A stretch of DNA of 57,409 bases, from assembly GCA_945883795.1 (NCBI GenBank), contig CAMCYC010000009.1, forward strand, positions 1 through 57,409. The letters are read 5' to 3'. This DNA is from Sulfurimonas crateris (GTDB lineage Bacteria; Campylobacterota; Campylobacteria; Campylobacterales; Sulfurimonadaceae). The translations under genes and the position numbers were made by a program. The notes under the pieces are model-generated. The model saw only the letters and a program-made list of their open reading frames with translations. It made no database searches and was not told where the DNA came from. Below are positions 1 through 9,492 of the stretch, one piece after another; position 1 is the first letter of the stretch, and the number at the start of each line of letters is the position of its first letter.

Positions 1-177
1 AAAAGTGGTCTTGATTATGAATCTGCCATTAGTAATATCACTAAGCAAAAACTCTCCCGTCTTATAAAAACAGGCGATATTTATCTCCAAAAAAGTACCC
101 TAAACATCTATTACATGTACGATGCTGTCATTATAACACCAACACAAATTTGGCACTTGGAAAACATAACACTTTAA
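1..177 (+). CDS. 3' end of an unidentified protein (partial)
   Basis: Frame 1 is open from the first base to a TAA at 175-177 and gives 58 residues; the start lies outside the window. The visible tail is mixed and slightly hydrophobic near its end (DAVIITPTQIWHLENITL). It has no membrane segment and no motif I recognise, so no function is offered. It converges with the small minus-strand gene that follows, and an imperfect hairpin lies between the two stops. That the frame is real rests only on its uninterrupted length and its neat end just before that hairpin. Confidence 0.5.
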   Translation, partial: KSGLDYESAISNITKQKLSRLIKTGDIYLQKSTLNIYYMYDAVIITPTQIWHLENITL

Positions 178-178
178 A

Positions 179-204
179 CGCTCAAAGGGAGAAACCTTTA
201 AGCG
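179..204. terminator. Hairpin between convergent genes
   Basis: CGCT-c-AAAGG pairs with CCTTT-a-AGCG around a short loop. It lies between the stop of the partial plus-strand gene and the stop of the small minus-strand gene, whose last codons it overlaps. There is no strong T tract on either side, so this is a weak bidirectional terminator candidate. Confidence 0.4.
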
Positions 205-425
205 TAAGTATCGAGACCAACCGTAGTCATTTCTTTGGCTGGTGCAACCTCTTTTATATGTGTTTCTACAAGATGTTCAGCTGAATTTTGTAAAGATTGC
301 TCTGCTTTTGCTTGTGTATTAGAATCTTTTGAGACATCTTGTGCTACTCCCTGACTTGCATTAAGCTTGCCTATTTGAATAGGACTAGAATAAGGTGACT
401 CAAATATATAGCTAGAAACTTTCAT
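198..425 (-). CDS. Small hypothetical protein, 75 aa
   Basis: This is a 75-residue hydrophilic protein rich in Ala, Gln, Lys and Ser, with no signal peptide or membrane helix and ending in VGLDTYA. The start is supported by a perfect AGGAGG (431-436 on the minus strand), 5 nt before the ATG. The low-complexity middle (DSNTQAKAEQSLQ) suggests a disordered or coiled region. I do not recognise the family. It stands alone, facing away from about 320 bp of non-coding DNA. Confidence 0.6.
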   Translation of the reverse strand: MKVSSYIFESPYSSPIQIGKLNASQGVAQDVSKDSNTQAKAEQSLQNSAEHLVETHIKEVAPAKEMTTVGLDTYA

Positions 426-746
426 GACATCCTCCTCTTCATTACTACCAGATATGATAACATAAATATTTTAATTAGAATATCAATACCGTTATCAAAA
501 ATAACAAAAAAAGCATGTAATAATTGATATTTTTTAATTTAACTCCATCATTCAAGAGCTTAAAACTCCTATTTTATAGGATTTAAAAGAATTTTAAAAA
601 ATATAGTTGTAAAGCACTTATTTTATGGAATTTTGAAATTTTTGCAGAGTAAAAAGAAGAGATTCATGTGTCATTTTTTCTATTATTAATAGAAAAACTT
701 CTCATTTGGAATTTTCCAAATAAGAAGTTTGATGGTTAAACTTTGT
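426..746. other. Intergenic region, about 320 bp, very AT-rich
   Basis: No convincing ORF. It holds the ribosome binding site of the 75-aa gene, a small palindrome (TCCTAT-ttt-ATAGGA, 567-581) of unknown role, and the terminator of the response regulator gene near its right end. I see no tRNA or other structured RNA. Confidence 0.5.
691..729 (-). terminator. Rho-independent terminator of the response regulator gene
   Basis: AACTTCT-c-ATTTGG (696-709) pairs with CCAAAT-a-AGAAGTT (716-729) around a 6-nt loop. Read on the minus strand, the stem is followed by TTTTCT. It starts 18 nt past the stop of the 747..1292 gene. Confidence 0.75.
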
Positions 747-1292
747 TTATTCGTAAAAACTACGAAGCGCTCTGATAATAACAGCATTTTTAGAGATGCT
801 TTCAGCTTTTGCATTGTCATTTACCGTTTCATATAAATCTAATGGTAATGAAATAGAAAATGTTTTTGTTTCAATTTTTTTCTTTTTAGCAACCATGTTT
901 ACAACATTTGTAAGAAGGTCAATAATCTTTTTTGTATCAATTGGTTTTTGGATAAAACTATTAACACCAACTTCAATAGATTCAGAAATTTTTTGCATAT
1001 CATTACTAGCAGATATAACTACAATGATTTGACTTGGATCGATAGCACGAATTTTACGAGACAATTCAATACCATCCATTCCTGGCATAATAATATCTAT
1101 AAAAACTACATCTGGTTTAGCATTGTTATATGCAACTAAAGCTTCCTCTCCACTCAACATAGATTGAACGGTTGCAAAAAAGTTTCTGAAATTACCACTT
1201 AACTCGTCATTTAACGCTTTGTCATCTTCAACAATCATCGCTGTTAATTTTTTTGTTTGTTGTGTCAACTGAACTAAATCAATATTTCCCAT
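747..1292 (-). CDS. Response regulator: receiver domain fused to a ribbon-helix-helix-like C-terminus
   Basis: This protein has 181 residues. Residues 17-135 form a receiver domain with the acidic pocket E22/D23/D24, phospho-acceptor D66 (VVFIDIIMPGMDG), S94 and the conserved K116. After a basic linker (AKKKK), residues 142-181 read as a ribbon-helix-helix unit: a strand (KTFSISLP), a first helix and a second helix with the typical S-K-N-A-V-I-I-R-A-L pattern. RHH proteins bind DNA as dimers through the strand, so this is probably a phosphorylation-controlled transcription factor with an uncommon output domain. No histidine kinase is adjacent, so the cognate partner is unknown. The receiver call is firm; the RHH call rests on pattern only. 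Confidence 0.85.
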   Translation of the reverse strand: MGNIDLVQLTQQTKKLTAMIVEDDKALNDELSGNFRNFFATVQSMLSGEEALVAYNNAKPDVVFIDIIMPGMDGIELSRKIRAIDPSQIIVVISASNDMQKISESIEVGVNSFIQKPIDTKKIIDLLTNVVNMVAKKKKIETKTFSISLPLDLYETVNDNAKAESISKNAVIIRALRSFYE

Positions 1293-1319
1293 AATATACC
1301 CCTAAATTTTAAGTTCAGA

Positions 1320-1325
1320 ATTGTA
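1320..1325 (-). promoter_or_regulatory. -10 box (TACAAT) for the response regulator gene
   Basis: On the minus strand an A-rich stretch leads into GTGTACAAT, about 28 nt before the ATG. A near-identical sequence lies upstream of the PAS/GGDEF gene at 41088-41093. Confidence 0.45.
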
Positions 1326-1475
1326 CACTTTTTTCAGTAACAAAGATAACATAAAGAAACGCTAGCATAAATTTATTTTAAATAGAACGAGAAATAATTT
1401 CTATATTATCAAAATTGAAGCTATGATTTTGTGGGAAGTTAGCTAAAATAACACACAAATAAAGAGGGTATACAA

Positions 1476-4271
1476 ATGGGAAATAAATATAAAAAAAATA
1501 TAAAAATAAATCAAAAAATTAAAGAATATTTTGATGGTGACCCTTTTGATGTTGGGATAGAGCGAGTAAATTCGCAAACTTTGAGTGAGCTTTTTAGGGC
1601 TTTGGGGATGCACAACATTGAAGAGAATAAAAAGGTTCAATTAAAAACCTTGAGAATGGTTTGGAGTGAAGCAGAGAGTGGTATTCGCCAAGATATTTTA
1701 AGCTTTTTTTCTAATGATGGAAAATTTTATAAATCAGAAATTCCAAAAGAACCAAACTTTGAAAGAACTCAAAAAATAGATGCTATTTTGGAAGAATTAG
1801 ATGTAAATGAAGAGGAAGGTGCTTTACTTTTTGATAGTTTTATGGATGTTAGAAGTAAAAAAATCACAATAGAAAAAATGGAATCTAAACTTGAACATAT
1901 CCGTTTTGACTTCAAAAAAATTGCACTTCAAAAAGCACTGGACGGAATTTTTGATTTAGATGATAGTTTAGAGTTTAATGCTTCTATAGAATATCAGATA
2001 TATGGTGAAAATTTTCATAAAATCATGACACTCAATACAAAATCTTATAGCTTTGAATATCTTAAAGAAACACCAACTGAAGATATTATCTCTAAAATAA
2101 CACAAGATAAAGCTATTGCAATAGTGGCACAACAAGAACATGTGAATAACTTTTTAAAAAATTTACATGAACCGCATCTTTATTTGACACAAAAAGAGAT
2201 TCTTACTTCGCTTCGTGCTTCACCACCCAAAACAAAACTAAAATATCCACTTTTAAAACCCGCTCTTTTACAAAGTATTCTTCATACAAAAGTAGATATT
2301 GTAGATTTAGATTTCCATGAAGAGGAAGTTTTATTAAAAATTAAAGAGCGTTTCAAACTCCCTTACTCTGATATTTTTTTACCTTACAATTTAGAATTTC
2401 ACATAGAACTTAATGTTGTTCTGGAAAAAATTTGGCTCTCAGAAGAGTTTAATTTTGATATACAAATAGAGGATGCAAAAAAAAGTTATGAAACTCATTT
2501 TTTAGAAGATTTAGAAAAGCTTGTCCATGATTGTGGAAATTATGCCGCATTACTCCGCTTGAGTGATGAGGAGTTACACAAAAAGGTGTATGAATTTTTA
2601 GTTGAATTAATGCCACACTCTTTGGTAATAACGCCAAAAATTGCACGAAAAACTATGCGAATATTTGTTTATAATATCCATGAACAACTGATAAAAAAAC
2701 AACGACAAGCACTTTTGGCACGAACAATTAGAGATTTTAAAAACCTTTTTCCTTTGGCGAGAGAGATGCGAAGAAAGCTCATCCTCTATATAGGACCAAC
2801 CAACAGCGGAAAAACTTATCAAGCGATGCAAGCACTCCAAAATGCGGATACTGGATATTATCTTGCACCATTGCGTTTACTTGCACTTGAGGGGTATGAA
2901 TCTTTAAAAGGGCAGGGGATTCATGCCTCTTTAATTACAGGTGAAGAGCAACTTCTTGACGAGGAGGCAACCCATATAAGCTCTACAATTGAGATGCTTA
3001 ATTTTGAAGTGGATGTAGATGTTTGTGTGATTGATGAGGTGCAGATGATTGATGACCGTGACCGTGGTTGGGCTTGGGCAAATGCTATTATTGGTTCACC
3101 TGCAAAAGAGATTATCATGACAGGTTCTTCAAATGCTAAAGAAGCAGTGATTGCACTTGCTGAGTATTTGGGTGAAAAACTTGAAATAGTTGAGTTTGAG
3201 AGAAAAAATCCACTGACACTTTTAAAAGAACCTATAGAGCCTGAAGATGTAAAAGCAGAAACTGCTATTATTGCTTTTAGTCGTAAAGATGTTTTAAGAT
3301 TAAAGCAAAATTTTTCAAGATTTTTTAGTGTAAGTGTTGTGTATGGAAATCTCTCCCCTGAAGTAAGAAGAGAGGAAGCCAGACGATTTAGAGAAAAAGA
3401 GACACAAATTTTAATTGCCACAGATGCTATTGCTATGGGGATGAATCTGCCGATAAAAACAATTTTATTTTCAAAAGCAGAAAAATTTGATGGGATAAAT
3501 GAGCGAAAACTTTATCCATCAGAGATACATCAAATTTCAGGTCGAGCAGGACGATTTGGCTTAAATGAAGAGGGATTTGTTGGTGCTTTGAATAAAGAAG
3601 TATTAAATATCATTCATAAAAACTTCAATAAAGAAGCCAAAAAAATTACAATTCCTTTTCGAGTTATGGCAAACTTAGAGCATATCAAACTGGTTGGTGG
3701 AATACTTGAAGAGAATTCTTTGAGTGTTATCTTAAAATTCTTTGTTGAAAATATGGAATTTAATGGACCTTTTCATGCCTCAAACTTAGATGACATGCTT
3801 GAAGCTGCCGTAATTGTAGATAATTTTGATTTAGATATAGCGATAAAATACCATTTAGCATGTGCACCTTTGACTCTAAAATCGCCCTATATTGTAGCAT
3901 CATATGAAAGTTATATTTTATCACTTGAAAAAAAAGAACCTGTAAGATATACGCCACCAACACTTATTGGAAGCTTTGCGCAAACAACAGATGAACTCTT
4001 ACGAGCAGAAGACATGGTAAAAGAAATTTCATTATATTTGTGGCTGAGTTATAGATTTGATAAAGATTTTATAGATGTAGCCAAAGCTTATAATACAAGG
4101 ATTATGTTAAATAATTTTATTGAGAGTTCTTTACAACAAAGCCAGTTTGTTGCAAAATGTAGAATGTGTCATATACCATTACCAAAAAATTCAAAATACA
4201 ATATTTGCCAGTCATGTTTTAAGAAAAACTACACTCGCAAACAGAGTAATCCAAGGCGTTTTAACTCTTAA
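1476..4271 (+). CDS. SUV3-like superfamily II helicase with C-terminal zinc-binding tail
   Basis: This is a 931-residue protein. Residues 1-430 are a long alpha-rich region with no motif I recognise. Then follow helicase motif I (GPTNSGKT, 440-447), motif II as DEVQ (520-523) and motif VI ([10 protein letters not shown], 686-695). DEVQ rather than DEAD/DEAH, together with the GPTNSGKT box, is the signature of the SUV3 branch, whose mitochondrial member unwinds RNA with the degradosome. At the C-terminus C895-X2-C898 and C911-X2-C914 form a likely zinc knuckle, which would help RNA binding. It probably acts in RNA turnover; the substrate is inferred. Its stop lies inside the convergent chemoreceptor gene (11-nt overlap). 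Confidence 0.85.
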   Translation: MGNKYKKNIKINQKIKEYFDGDPFDVGIERVNSQTLSELFRALGMHNIEENKKVQLKTLRMVWSEAESGIRQDILSFFSNDGKFYKSEIPKEPNFERTQKIDAILEELDVNEEEGALLFDSFMDVRSKKITIEKMESKLEHIRFDFKKIALQKALDGIFDLDDSLEFNASIEYQIYGENFHKIMTLNTKSYSFEYLKETPTEDIISKITQDKAIAIVAQQEHVNNFLKNLHEPHLYLTQKEILTSLRASPPKTKLKYPLLKPALLQSILHTKVDIVDLDFHEEEVLLKIKERFKLPYSDIFLPYNLEFHIELNVVLEKIWLSEEFNFDIQIEDAKKSYETHFLEDLEKLVHDCGNYAALLRLSDEELHKKVYEFLVELMPHSLVITPKIARKTMRIFVYNIHEQLIKKQRQALLARTIRDFKNLFPLAREMRRKLILYIGPTNSGKTYQAMQALQNADTGYYLAPLRLLALEGYESLKGQGIHASLITGEEQLLDEEATHISSTIEMLNFEVDVDVCVIDEVQMIDDRDRGWAWANAIIGSPAKEIIMTGSSNAKEAVIALAEYLGEKLEIVEFERKNPLTLLKEPIEPEDVKAETAIIAFSRKDVLRLKQNFSRFFSVSVVYGNLSPEVRREEARRFREKETQILIATDAIAMGMNLPIKTILFSKAEKFDGINERKLYPSEIHQISGRAGRFGLNEEGFVGALNKEVLNIIHKNFNKEAKKITIPFRVMANLEHIKLVGGILEENSLSVILKFFVENMEFNGPFHASNLDDMLEAAVIVDNFDLDIAIKYHLACAPLTLKSPYIVASYESYILSLEKKEPVRYTPPTLIGSFAQTTDELLRAEDMVKEISLYLWLSYRFDKDFIDVAKAYNTRIMLNNFIESSLQQSQFVAKCRMCHIPLPKNSKYNICQSCFKKNYTRKQSNPRRFNS

Positions 4272-5850
4272 ACTCTTCGATAGTAGATTGCAGACATGTA
4301 GCGATGTGAACTAATTTTTTTAGTTCACCTTCGATATGTTGTGTACTTGTCCCATTTGCAGTTGATAAAGTCTCAATTTTTGATATATCACCAATAATTT
4401 CCTCTATGCTTTTAGACATTCTTATACTATCTTCTTTAGAGTTTTTTGCAACTTTATTTGAAGTTTCTATCGCATTTGAAGTTTTAGTGATTTTATTTTC
4501 TACATCTTTTGAGATATGTGCAAGATGTTCAATATTTTTAGCATTGATACCCATTTTATCACTTACATCGTTAATAGATTGAACAATTGTACTCACACTC
4601 ATATCTATCTCAAGTAAACTTTTTTGCGTTCTCTCTGCTAGTTTTCTTACCTCATCTGCAACCACTGCAAAACCTCTGCCATGTTCACCCGCACGAGCTG
4701 CTTCTATTGCAGCATTGAGTGCAAGGAGGTTTGTTTGTTCTGCAATATCTTTGATGACGCTCAGGACACTTTTTACTTGGTCTGCATTATTTTTAAGTCC
4801 CATTAATTCTTGGGAAAGTTCATTTTCTATTGCAACAAAACAGCTTACCTCTTGACTGAGTGTCTTCAACGAATCTCTAGCCAAATCTAACTCTTTACTA
4901 GCAAGTTCAACTGTTTTTTGAGTTTGTTGTGAAGCTTCTAATGTATTAAAGAGTAAATCTCTAATTGATTGCCCTTTTGTTGTTGTTTGAGCAACTATCG
5001 CTTGTTCTTGAGATGTTCCTTTACCTATCACACGACTATAAAGTTCAATTTCAGAAGCAATAGAAGCATTATCTATACCCAAACCTTTTACTTTATTAAC
5101 CGTTCCTTGCACCATCTCTATAAACTTATTTACCTCATGTGCGGCAGTGCCAAATTCATTTGAGCTATTGGCAGTTAAGCGTTTTGTGAGGTCTTTATCT
5201 CCACCAACAAGTTCAGCAATACGATTTTTAAGATCGCTAAGTGGTCTAAAAATTTCTCTAGAAAAAAATATAAGTGCTATGATTATAAAAAGAGCAGCAG
5301 CTATTAAAAGTGAGGTGAAAAGTGTGATGTTGGTAGTTTTGATAGCAGCATCATTTTTATCTAAAGAGATTACTAAATCCATAGCACCTAAAGCATCGCC
5401 TACTGTTGCATTATAATGGCAAGTAAGACAATTTGACTTTGCAACCATAGGTTTTATCATGCGGATAGTGTGATGATTATTTTCATCTGTTTCTATAATT
5501 TTTGTTATTTTAGAGTTGAGTACTTCTTGAATAAGAAAATCTTGTGTAAATTTTTCATTTGGTGAATATACTTCAAGAACAAATTTTGATTTTGCAACAT
5601 TTAAAGAATCTATTCCATCAATACTTTTTGCTGTTTTTAATGCTTCTTCCACTATTTTTGGGTCTCCTGCAAACATACTCCCTGTAAGTGTTTGAAAGAT
5701 TGATTCACTCAACATAACCAAAGACTGTTTCGTTGATTTATTTGATAATTCTTGTAAAGTACTAGATAGATAATATGTGATACCAACCAAGCCAAAAATA
5801 CTCACCCCCATCAATGAAATAATAACCTTTGATTTAACTGTTCTAAACAT
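4261..5850 (-). CDS. Methyl-accepting chemotaxis protein with a periplasmic CxxCH motif
   Basis: This is a 529-residue chemoreceptor. TM1 is at about 9-29, a periplasmic domain spans 30-173, TM2 is at about 174-197, and a HAMP segment leads to the signalling domain. The conserved hairpin tip ([20 protein letters not shown]) lies near 369-388. The periplasmic domain carries C141-L-T-C144-H145, a c-type haem attachment motif, so the receptor may sense redox state or gases such as NO or O2 through covalent haem (inference from the motif). No CheW-binding pentapeptide tail is evident. It stands alone and overlaps the helicase gene tail-to-tail by 11 nt. Confidence 0.92.
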   Translation of the reverse strand: MFRTVKSKVIISLMGVSIFGLVGITYYLSSTLQELSNKSTKQSLVMLSESIFQTLTGSMFAGDPKIVEEALKTAKSIDGIDSLNVAKSKFVLEVYSPNEKFTQDFLIQEVLNSKITKIIETDENNHHTIRMIKPMVAKSNCLTCHYNATVGDALGAMDLVISLDKNDAAIKTTNITLFTSLLIAAALFIIIALIFFSREIFRPLSDLKNRIAELVGGDKDLTKRLTANSSNEFGTAAHEVNKFIEMVQGTVNKVKGLGIDNASIASEIELYSRVIGKGTSQEQAIVAQTTTKGQSIRDLLFNTLEASQQTQKTVELASKELDLARDSLKTLSQEVSCFVAIENELSQELMGLKNNADQVKSVLSVIKDIAEQTNLLALNAAIEAARAGEHGRGFAVVADEVRKLAERTQKSLLEIDMSVSTIVQSINDVSDKMGINAKNIEHLAHISKDVENKITKTSNAIETSNKVAKNSKEDSIRMSKSIEEIIGDISKIETLSTANGTSTQHIEGELKKLVHIATCLQSTIEEFKS

Positions 5851-5879
5851 AATATTCCCTAATAATTATTTAAGCTATG

Positions 5880-5885
5880 ATTATA
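5880..5885 (-). promoter_or_regulatory. -10 box (TATAAT) for the chemoreceptor gene
   Basis: TATAAT on the minus strand ends 29 nt before the ATG at 5850. It shares a roughly 80-bp divergent spacer with the rqcH promoter. Confidence 0.5.
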
Positions 5886-5919
5886 TCAAAATATCTAAAA
5901 ATTCAAATGAAAAGTTGGT

Positions 5920-5925
5920 TAAAAT
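5920..5925 (+). promoter_or_regulatory. -10 box (TAAAAT) for rqcH, predicting a leaderless mRNA
   Basis: TAAAAT ends 6 nt before the ATG at 5932 and is preceded by GTTGGT. No Shine-Dalgarno lies between. Standard spacing puts the transcription start on or next to the A of the ATG. Confidence 0.4.
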
Positions 5926-5931
5926 ACCATC

Positions 5932-7257
5932 ATGAAACTATCACACTTAAAACAGATATTAGCCTATATACAGGATTTCACAAAAGTTTCAGCAATCTAC
6001 AGAGTATCAGATACAATTATTAAAATAAGTTTTGATAAAGATGAAGAACTCTATTTTGAGATGCGACGAAGTGACTCTTTTATTTTTAAAACAGCATCCT
6101 ATTCAAGGTCAAAAATCTATAATGCTCCCTTTGATGTACTTCTGGCAAAACGGTTTAATCGCTCAAATATTTTAACACTTGAACTTATTAACGAGGATAA
6201 AATTATCCGTTTTAAAACTTCTGTTGCTTCGGCATATAAACAAGAAACAACTTATTTACAATTTGAATTTACTGGAAAATATACAAATGTAATCATTTTG
6301 GATGAAAATTTTATAGTGCTTGAAGCGTTGCGTCATGTTGACCTATTTTCCTCTTTTCGAGAAGTAAGAGTTGGACAAAAACTTTTAGATATTCCAAATG
6401 CCCCTTTTGTTGCAAAAGAGTATCCTATTGAAGATATTGAGCACTATTTATATGAGCAAAATGAAAATGAACAAAACCAAAAGTTAACCTCACTTCAAAA
6501 ACAAAAAATTGTCTACTTAACTAAAAAACTCTCTAAATTAGAAAAACTTTATAACGGTTTAGAAAATGAAAAAGAGCTTTATATTGAAGCCGAGTTATTG
6601 CAACATTATGGGAATTTAGTACTCTCAAATATGCATCTTATCAAGCCTTATCAAAGCGTAATTATTTTAGAAGATTATGATTCTAAGGAGGTGAGTATTG
6701 AGCTTTTAAAACCTTATCCAACTGTTTCTATGATGTCTAATTCGCTTTTTAGCAGAAGTAAAAAAGCAAAGCAAAAAGCGAAATATTTACATATAGAAAA
6801 AAGCTCTCTTGAATCAAAAATAGAACACATGCAACTTTTTATAAACACAGTCAAAGAAGCGGAGTCTTTAGCAAAAATCAACCTTCTTTTTCCAAAAACA
6901 GTTCAGGCAAAAAAGATAAAACAAAATGAATCTGTGGAAACTTTTTTTATAGAAGGGTATAAAGTGCAACTTGGAAAAAATGAAAAAGGGAATATCGAAC
7001 TCCTAGAAAAAGCCAAAGCAAAAGATATTTGGATTCACATGAAAGAGCGACCATCAGCTCATGTTATTATCACAACCGATAAACAAAATATCCCAATGCA
7101 CATCATTCAAAGTGCTGCAAGATTATGTATAGATTTTACAATGTTTGACAAAGGGAGATATTTGGTCGATTATACTCCACGAAGAGAAGTTACGATACAA
7201 AGTGGAGCAAATGTGCTTTACAATAAGTATAAAACTCTAGAAGTAGATACAAGGTAA
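5932..7257 (+). CDS. rqcH: NFACT-family protein, RqcH / fibronectin-binding-like
   Basis: This 441-residue protein has the NFACT-N domain over roughly the first 180 residues (EALRHVDLFSSFREVRVG near 125-142). A long coiled coil spans about 180-310, and an NFACT-R (DUF814) domain with DIWIHMKERPSAHVII lies near residue 365. RqcH binds 60S-like stalled large subunits with peptidyl-tRNA and directs addition of alanine tails to nascent chains. The protein is shorter than the roughly 570-residue Bacillus form, as I recall is usual for Helicobacter-type bacteria. The ORF starts almost directly at a -10 box with no ribosome binding site, so it may be translated from a leaderless mRNA. A small gene follows after 10 nt. 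Confidence 0.85.
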   Translation: MKLSHLKQILAYIQDFTKVSAIYRVSDTIIKISFDKDEELYFEMRRSDSFIFKTASYSRSKIYNAPFDVLLAKRFNRSNILTLELINEDKIIRFKTSVASAYKQETTYLQFEFTGKYTNVIILDENFIVLEALRHVDLFSSFREVRVGQKLLDIPNAPFVAKEYPIEDIEHYLYEQNENEQNQKLTSLQKQKIVYLTKKLSKLEKLYNGLENEKELYIEAELLQHYGNLVLSNMHLIKPYQSVIILEDYDSKEVSIELLKPYPTVSMMSNSLFSRSKKAKQKAKYLHIEKSSLESKIEHMQLFINTVKEAESLAKINLLFPKTVQAKKIKQNESVETFFIEGYKVQLGKNEKGNIELLEKAKAKDIWIHMKERPSAHVIITTDKQNIPMHIIQSAARLCIDFTMFDKGRYLVDYTPRREVTIQSGANVLYNKYKTLEVDTR

Positions 7258-7267
7258 GGAGTTTATC

Positions 7268-7591
7268 ATGTCCATTGGTGCGATAGAGCATGTGATTTAT
7301 GTTAATCAGCAAACTGCAAGCGTTACTCCTATACAAGGGAATCAAAATACTCGCTTTGACCTTCAAAATTTAGCTGCACAAGCAGCAGTTAATGAAAGAG
7401 ATGAAAAAGTGTTAGAAGTTAGACCTGCAGAAAAAAATCATGAAGTTAATTCTGATAGGGAACACCAAAAAGAGGAAGCTGACCAAGAAACAAAACGAAG
7501 TAAAAAAAGAGATAGAAACACTACAGAAGAGAGTTCTGATGATGCAGAAATAATAATCATCGAAGAACATCATTTAGATATTACAGTATAA
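7268..7591 (+). CDS. Small highly charged hypothetical protein, 107 aa
   Basis: The N-terminal third is Gln/Asn-rich (VNQQTASVTPIQGNQN). The middle is strongly acidic and basic (HQKEEADQETKRSKKRDR), and the end is hydrophobic and acidic (AEIIIIEEHH). There is no signal peptide or membrane helix; most of it is probably disordered. Its ribosome binding site (AAGGAG) overlaps the stop codon of rqcH, so the two are likely cotranscribed. cdsA starts 30 nt downstream. I do not recognise the family, and no function is offered. Confidence 0.65.
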   Translation: MSIGAIEHVIYVNQQTASVTPIQGNQNTRFDLQNLAAQAAVNERDEKVLEVRPAEKNHEVNSDREHQKEEADQETKRSKKRDRNTTEESSDDAEIIIIEEHHLDITV

Positions 7592-7621
7592 TTTTGAACA
7601 AATCACAGATGAGGAATTTTC

Positions 7622-8389
7622 ATGGCTTTTTTTAGCGCTTTAAAAGAGAGTAAGCAAAGGATTATCACAGGAGTTGTTCTTGTATTGTCTGTTATGCTTA
7701 TTGGTTATTATCATAACTTTTTTTTGATGTGGCTTACACTTGGTGGTGTATATTTACTTGCCTTTAATGAAGCAGTAAAACTCTACAAAATCGAATCACA
7801 CACTTCTATTTATTTTTTTGGTTTGCTTATTTGGCTTATTGCTGGAATCTATCCGTATGGTGATGACCTCTTTGTTTTAGCTGGAGTTGCGTATGCAAGT
7901 GCAGTCGCTTTTAATAAAAAACTGCAATGGAGAGATTTTTTACCATTTATATATCCAACTGCTGGAATGCTTTTTATCTTAACCATGTATCAAGAATATG
8001 GAATAACTTCCCTTTTATGGCTTTTAGTTATTGTTGCCATGACTGATATTGGAGCTTATATTGTAGGAAAAAGTATTGGTAAAACCCGTTTTAGCGAAAC
8101 AAGTCCAAACAAAACAGCAGAAGGCGTTATAGGTGGTGTAGTAATTGCAACTTTGAGTGCCATGTTTATTGGTGTTGAGATAGTTGATTTATCCATCTCT
8201 TTTATAATTTCGTTTATGGTTGCTATGAGTTCTATCTTTGGCGATTTATTTGAAAGCTCACTCAAAAGAGCTGCTGGAGTAAAAGATAGTGGAGACCTTC
8301 TTCCAGGTCATGGAGGAATTTTAGACAGAATAGATGGGTATCTCTTTGGTGCGATTGTGATGCTTATTCTTTTAAGAGGCTTGGTATAA
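7622..8389 (+). CDS. cdsA: Phosphatidate cytidylyltransferase
   Basis: This integral membrane enzyme of 255 residues makes CDP-diacylglycerol from phosphatidic acid and CTP, the branch point of phospholipid synthesis. It has about seven hydrophobic segments. The family signature lies near the C-terminus: SSLKRAAGVKDSGDLLPGHGG then LDRIDGY, with the conserved Lys-Asp and Asp-Arg-x-Asp residues. The length is normal for the family. The start has a GAGG upstream. dxr begins 4 nt after its stop, with its ribosome binding site inside cdsA, so the two are coupled. The cdsA-dxr order is common in bacteria. Confidence 0.95.
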   Translation: MAFFSALKESKQRIITGVVLVLSVMLIGYYHNFFLMWLTLGGVYLLAFNEAVKLYKIESHTSIYFFGLLIWLIAGIYPYGDDLFVLAGVAYASAVAFNKKLQWRDFLPFIYPTAGMLFILTMYQEYGITSLLWLLVIVAMTDIGAYIVGKSIGKTRFSETSPNKTAEGVIGGVVIATLSAMFIGVEIVDLSISFIISFMVAMSSIFGDLFESSLKRAAGVKDSGDLLPGHGGILDRIDGYLFGAIVMLILLRGLV

Positions 8390-8393
8390 TCTT

Positions 8394-9464
8394 TTGATAT
8401 TACTTGGTTCTACCGGTTCTATCGGTGTAAATACGCTTGAAGTTGCCAAAAGATTCAACATGAAAGTTGAGGTTTTAGTATGTGGCGAAAACATAAAACT
8501 TCTCAATGCTCAACTTTTAGAACACTCCCCAACAATCGTAGTTGTTGCAAAAAAAGAGGATATCTCAAAAGTCAATCATGCAAATGTTTTGTATGGCGAA
8601 GATGCAATTATAAAAGCTATAGAGGATTCGCAAAGTAATCTTGTTGTAAATGCCCTTGTTGGATTTTTAGGACTTCGCCCAACAATTTCTGCACTTGCAT
8701 GTGGCAAAAAAGTAGCCCTTGCTAATAAAGAATCACTTGTTGCATGTGGGAGTTTTATTGATGTAAGTAAAATCCAACCTATTGATAGTGAACATTTTGG
8801 GCTTTGGTATTTGATGCAAAATCGACCTGTGAGCAAAATGATTATTACAGCAAGTGGTGGAGCATTTCGGGATTGGGATTTAGAAAAGCTCTCAACTGCA
8901 ACTTTAGCAGACACACAAAAACATCCAAATTGGTCAATGGGACAAAAAATCACGATTGACAGTGCCACCATGGTAAACAAAATGTTTGAACTCCTAGAAG
9001 CAAGATGGCTTTTTGGAAAGGGTGAATATGACGCTGTTATTGAAACAAAATCACTCATCCATGCACTTATAAACTTTAAAGATGGTTCAACAACTGCACA
9101 CTTTGCCCATGCCAATATGCAACTCCCCATTGCCTATGCGCTCGATGAAAAAATGGATGAAAATATCTTAGCACATGTAGATTTACTCAAAGTCGGTTCA
9201 TTAGAATTTCGAGAAATAACAACTCAGAGATACCCAATTTGGGCTATAAAAAATGAATTACTAAAAAATCCCCAAAGAGGCGTGGTGGTAAATGCTGCCA
9301 ATGAAGCTGCAATTTTAAAATTTATTGACAAAAAAATTGGTTTTATGGATATAAGTAAAACTATTATAAACGCTTTTGAAAATTTTACAGAACTCCCAAA
9401 CAGTGTTGATGATGTATTTGCTATTGATAAAGAAGTTAGGAATTTTGTAAAAATTAGTTCTTAA
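8394..9464 (+). CDS. dxr: 1-deoxy-D-xylulose 5-phosphate reductoisomerase
   Basis: This is the second step of the MEP isoprenoid pathway, converting DXP to MEP with NADPH and a divalent metal. The 356-residue protein opens with the NADPH-binding loop GSTGSIG (5-11). It contains the metal and substrate sites SEHFGLW and NWSMGQKITIDSATMVNK. I choose the TTG at 8394 because any other start would cut into the nucleotide loop. In relatives I would expect tsaD next; here about 4 kb of accessory DNA separates them. Confidence 0.95.
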   Translation: MILLGSTGSIGVNTLEVAKRFNMKVEVLVCGENIKLLNAQLLEHSPTIVVVAKKEDISKVNHANVLYGEDAIIKAIEDSQSNLVVNALVGFLGLRPTISALACGKKVALANKESLVACGSFIDVSKIQPIDSEHFGLWYLMQNRPVSKMIITASGGAFRDWDLEKLSTATLADTQKHPNWSMGQKITIDSATMVNKMFELLEARWLFGKGEYDAVIETKSLIHALINFKDGSTTAHFAHANMQLPIAYALDEKMDENILAHVDLLKVGSLEFREITTQRYPIWAIKNELLKNPQRGVVVNAANEAAILKFIDKKIGFMDISKTIINAFENFTELPNSVDDVFAIDKEVRNFVKISS

Positions 9465-9492
9465 GTCTTTAATAAAGTTTAAGGAAAAAAGA

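Noticed and set aside
2921-3421. 166-codon minus-strand ORF inside the helicase gene
   Set aside because: It mirrors the conserved helicase motifs; its Ser-rich peptide looks like a shadow translation.
8576-9130. 184-codon minus-strand ORF inside dxr
   Set aside because: It is a shadow of dxr, with no family pattern and no ribosome binding site; dxr motifs are complete on the plus strand.
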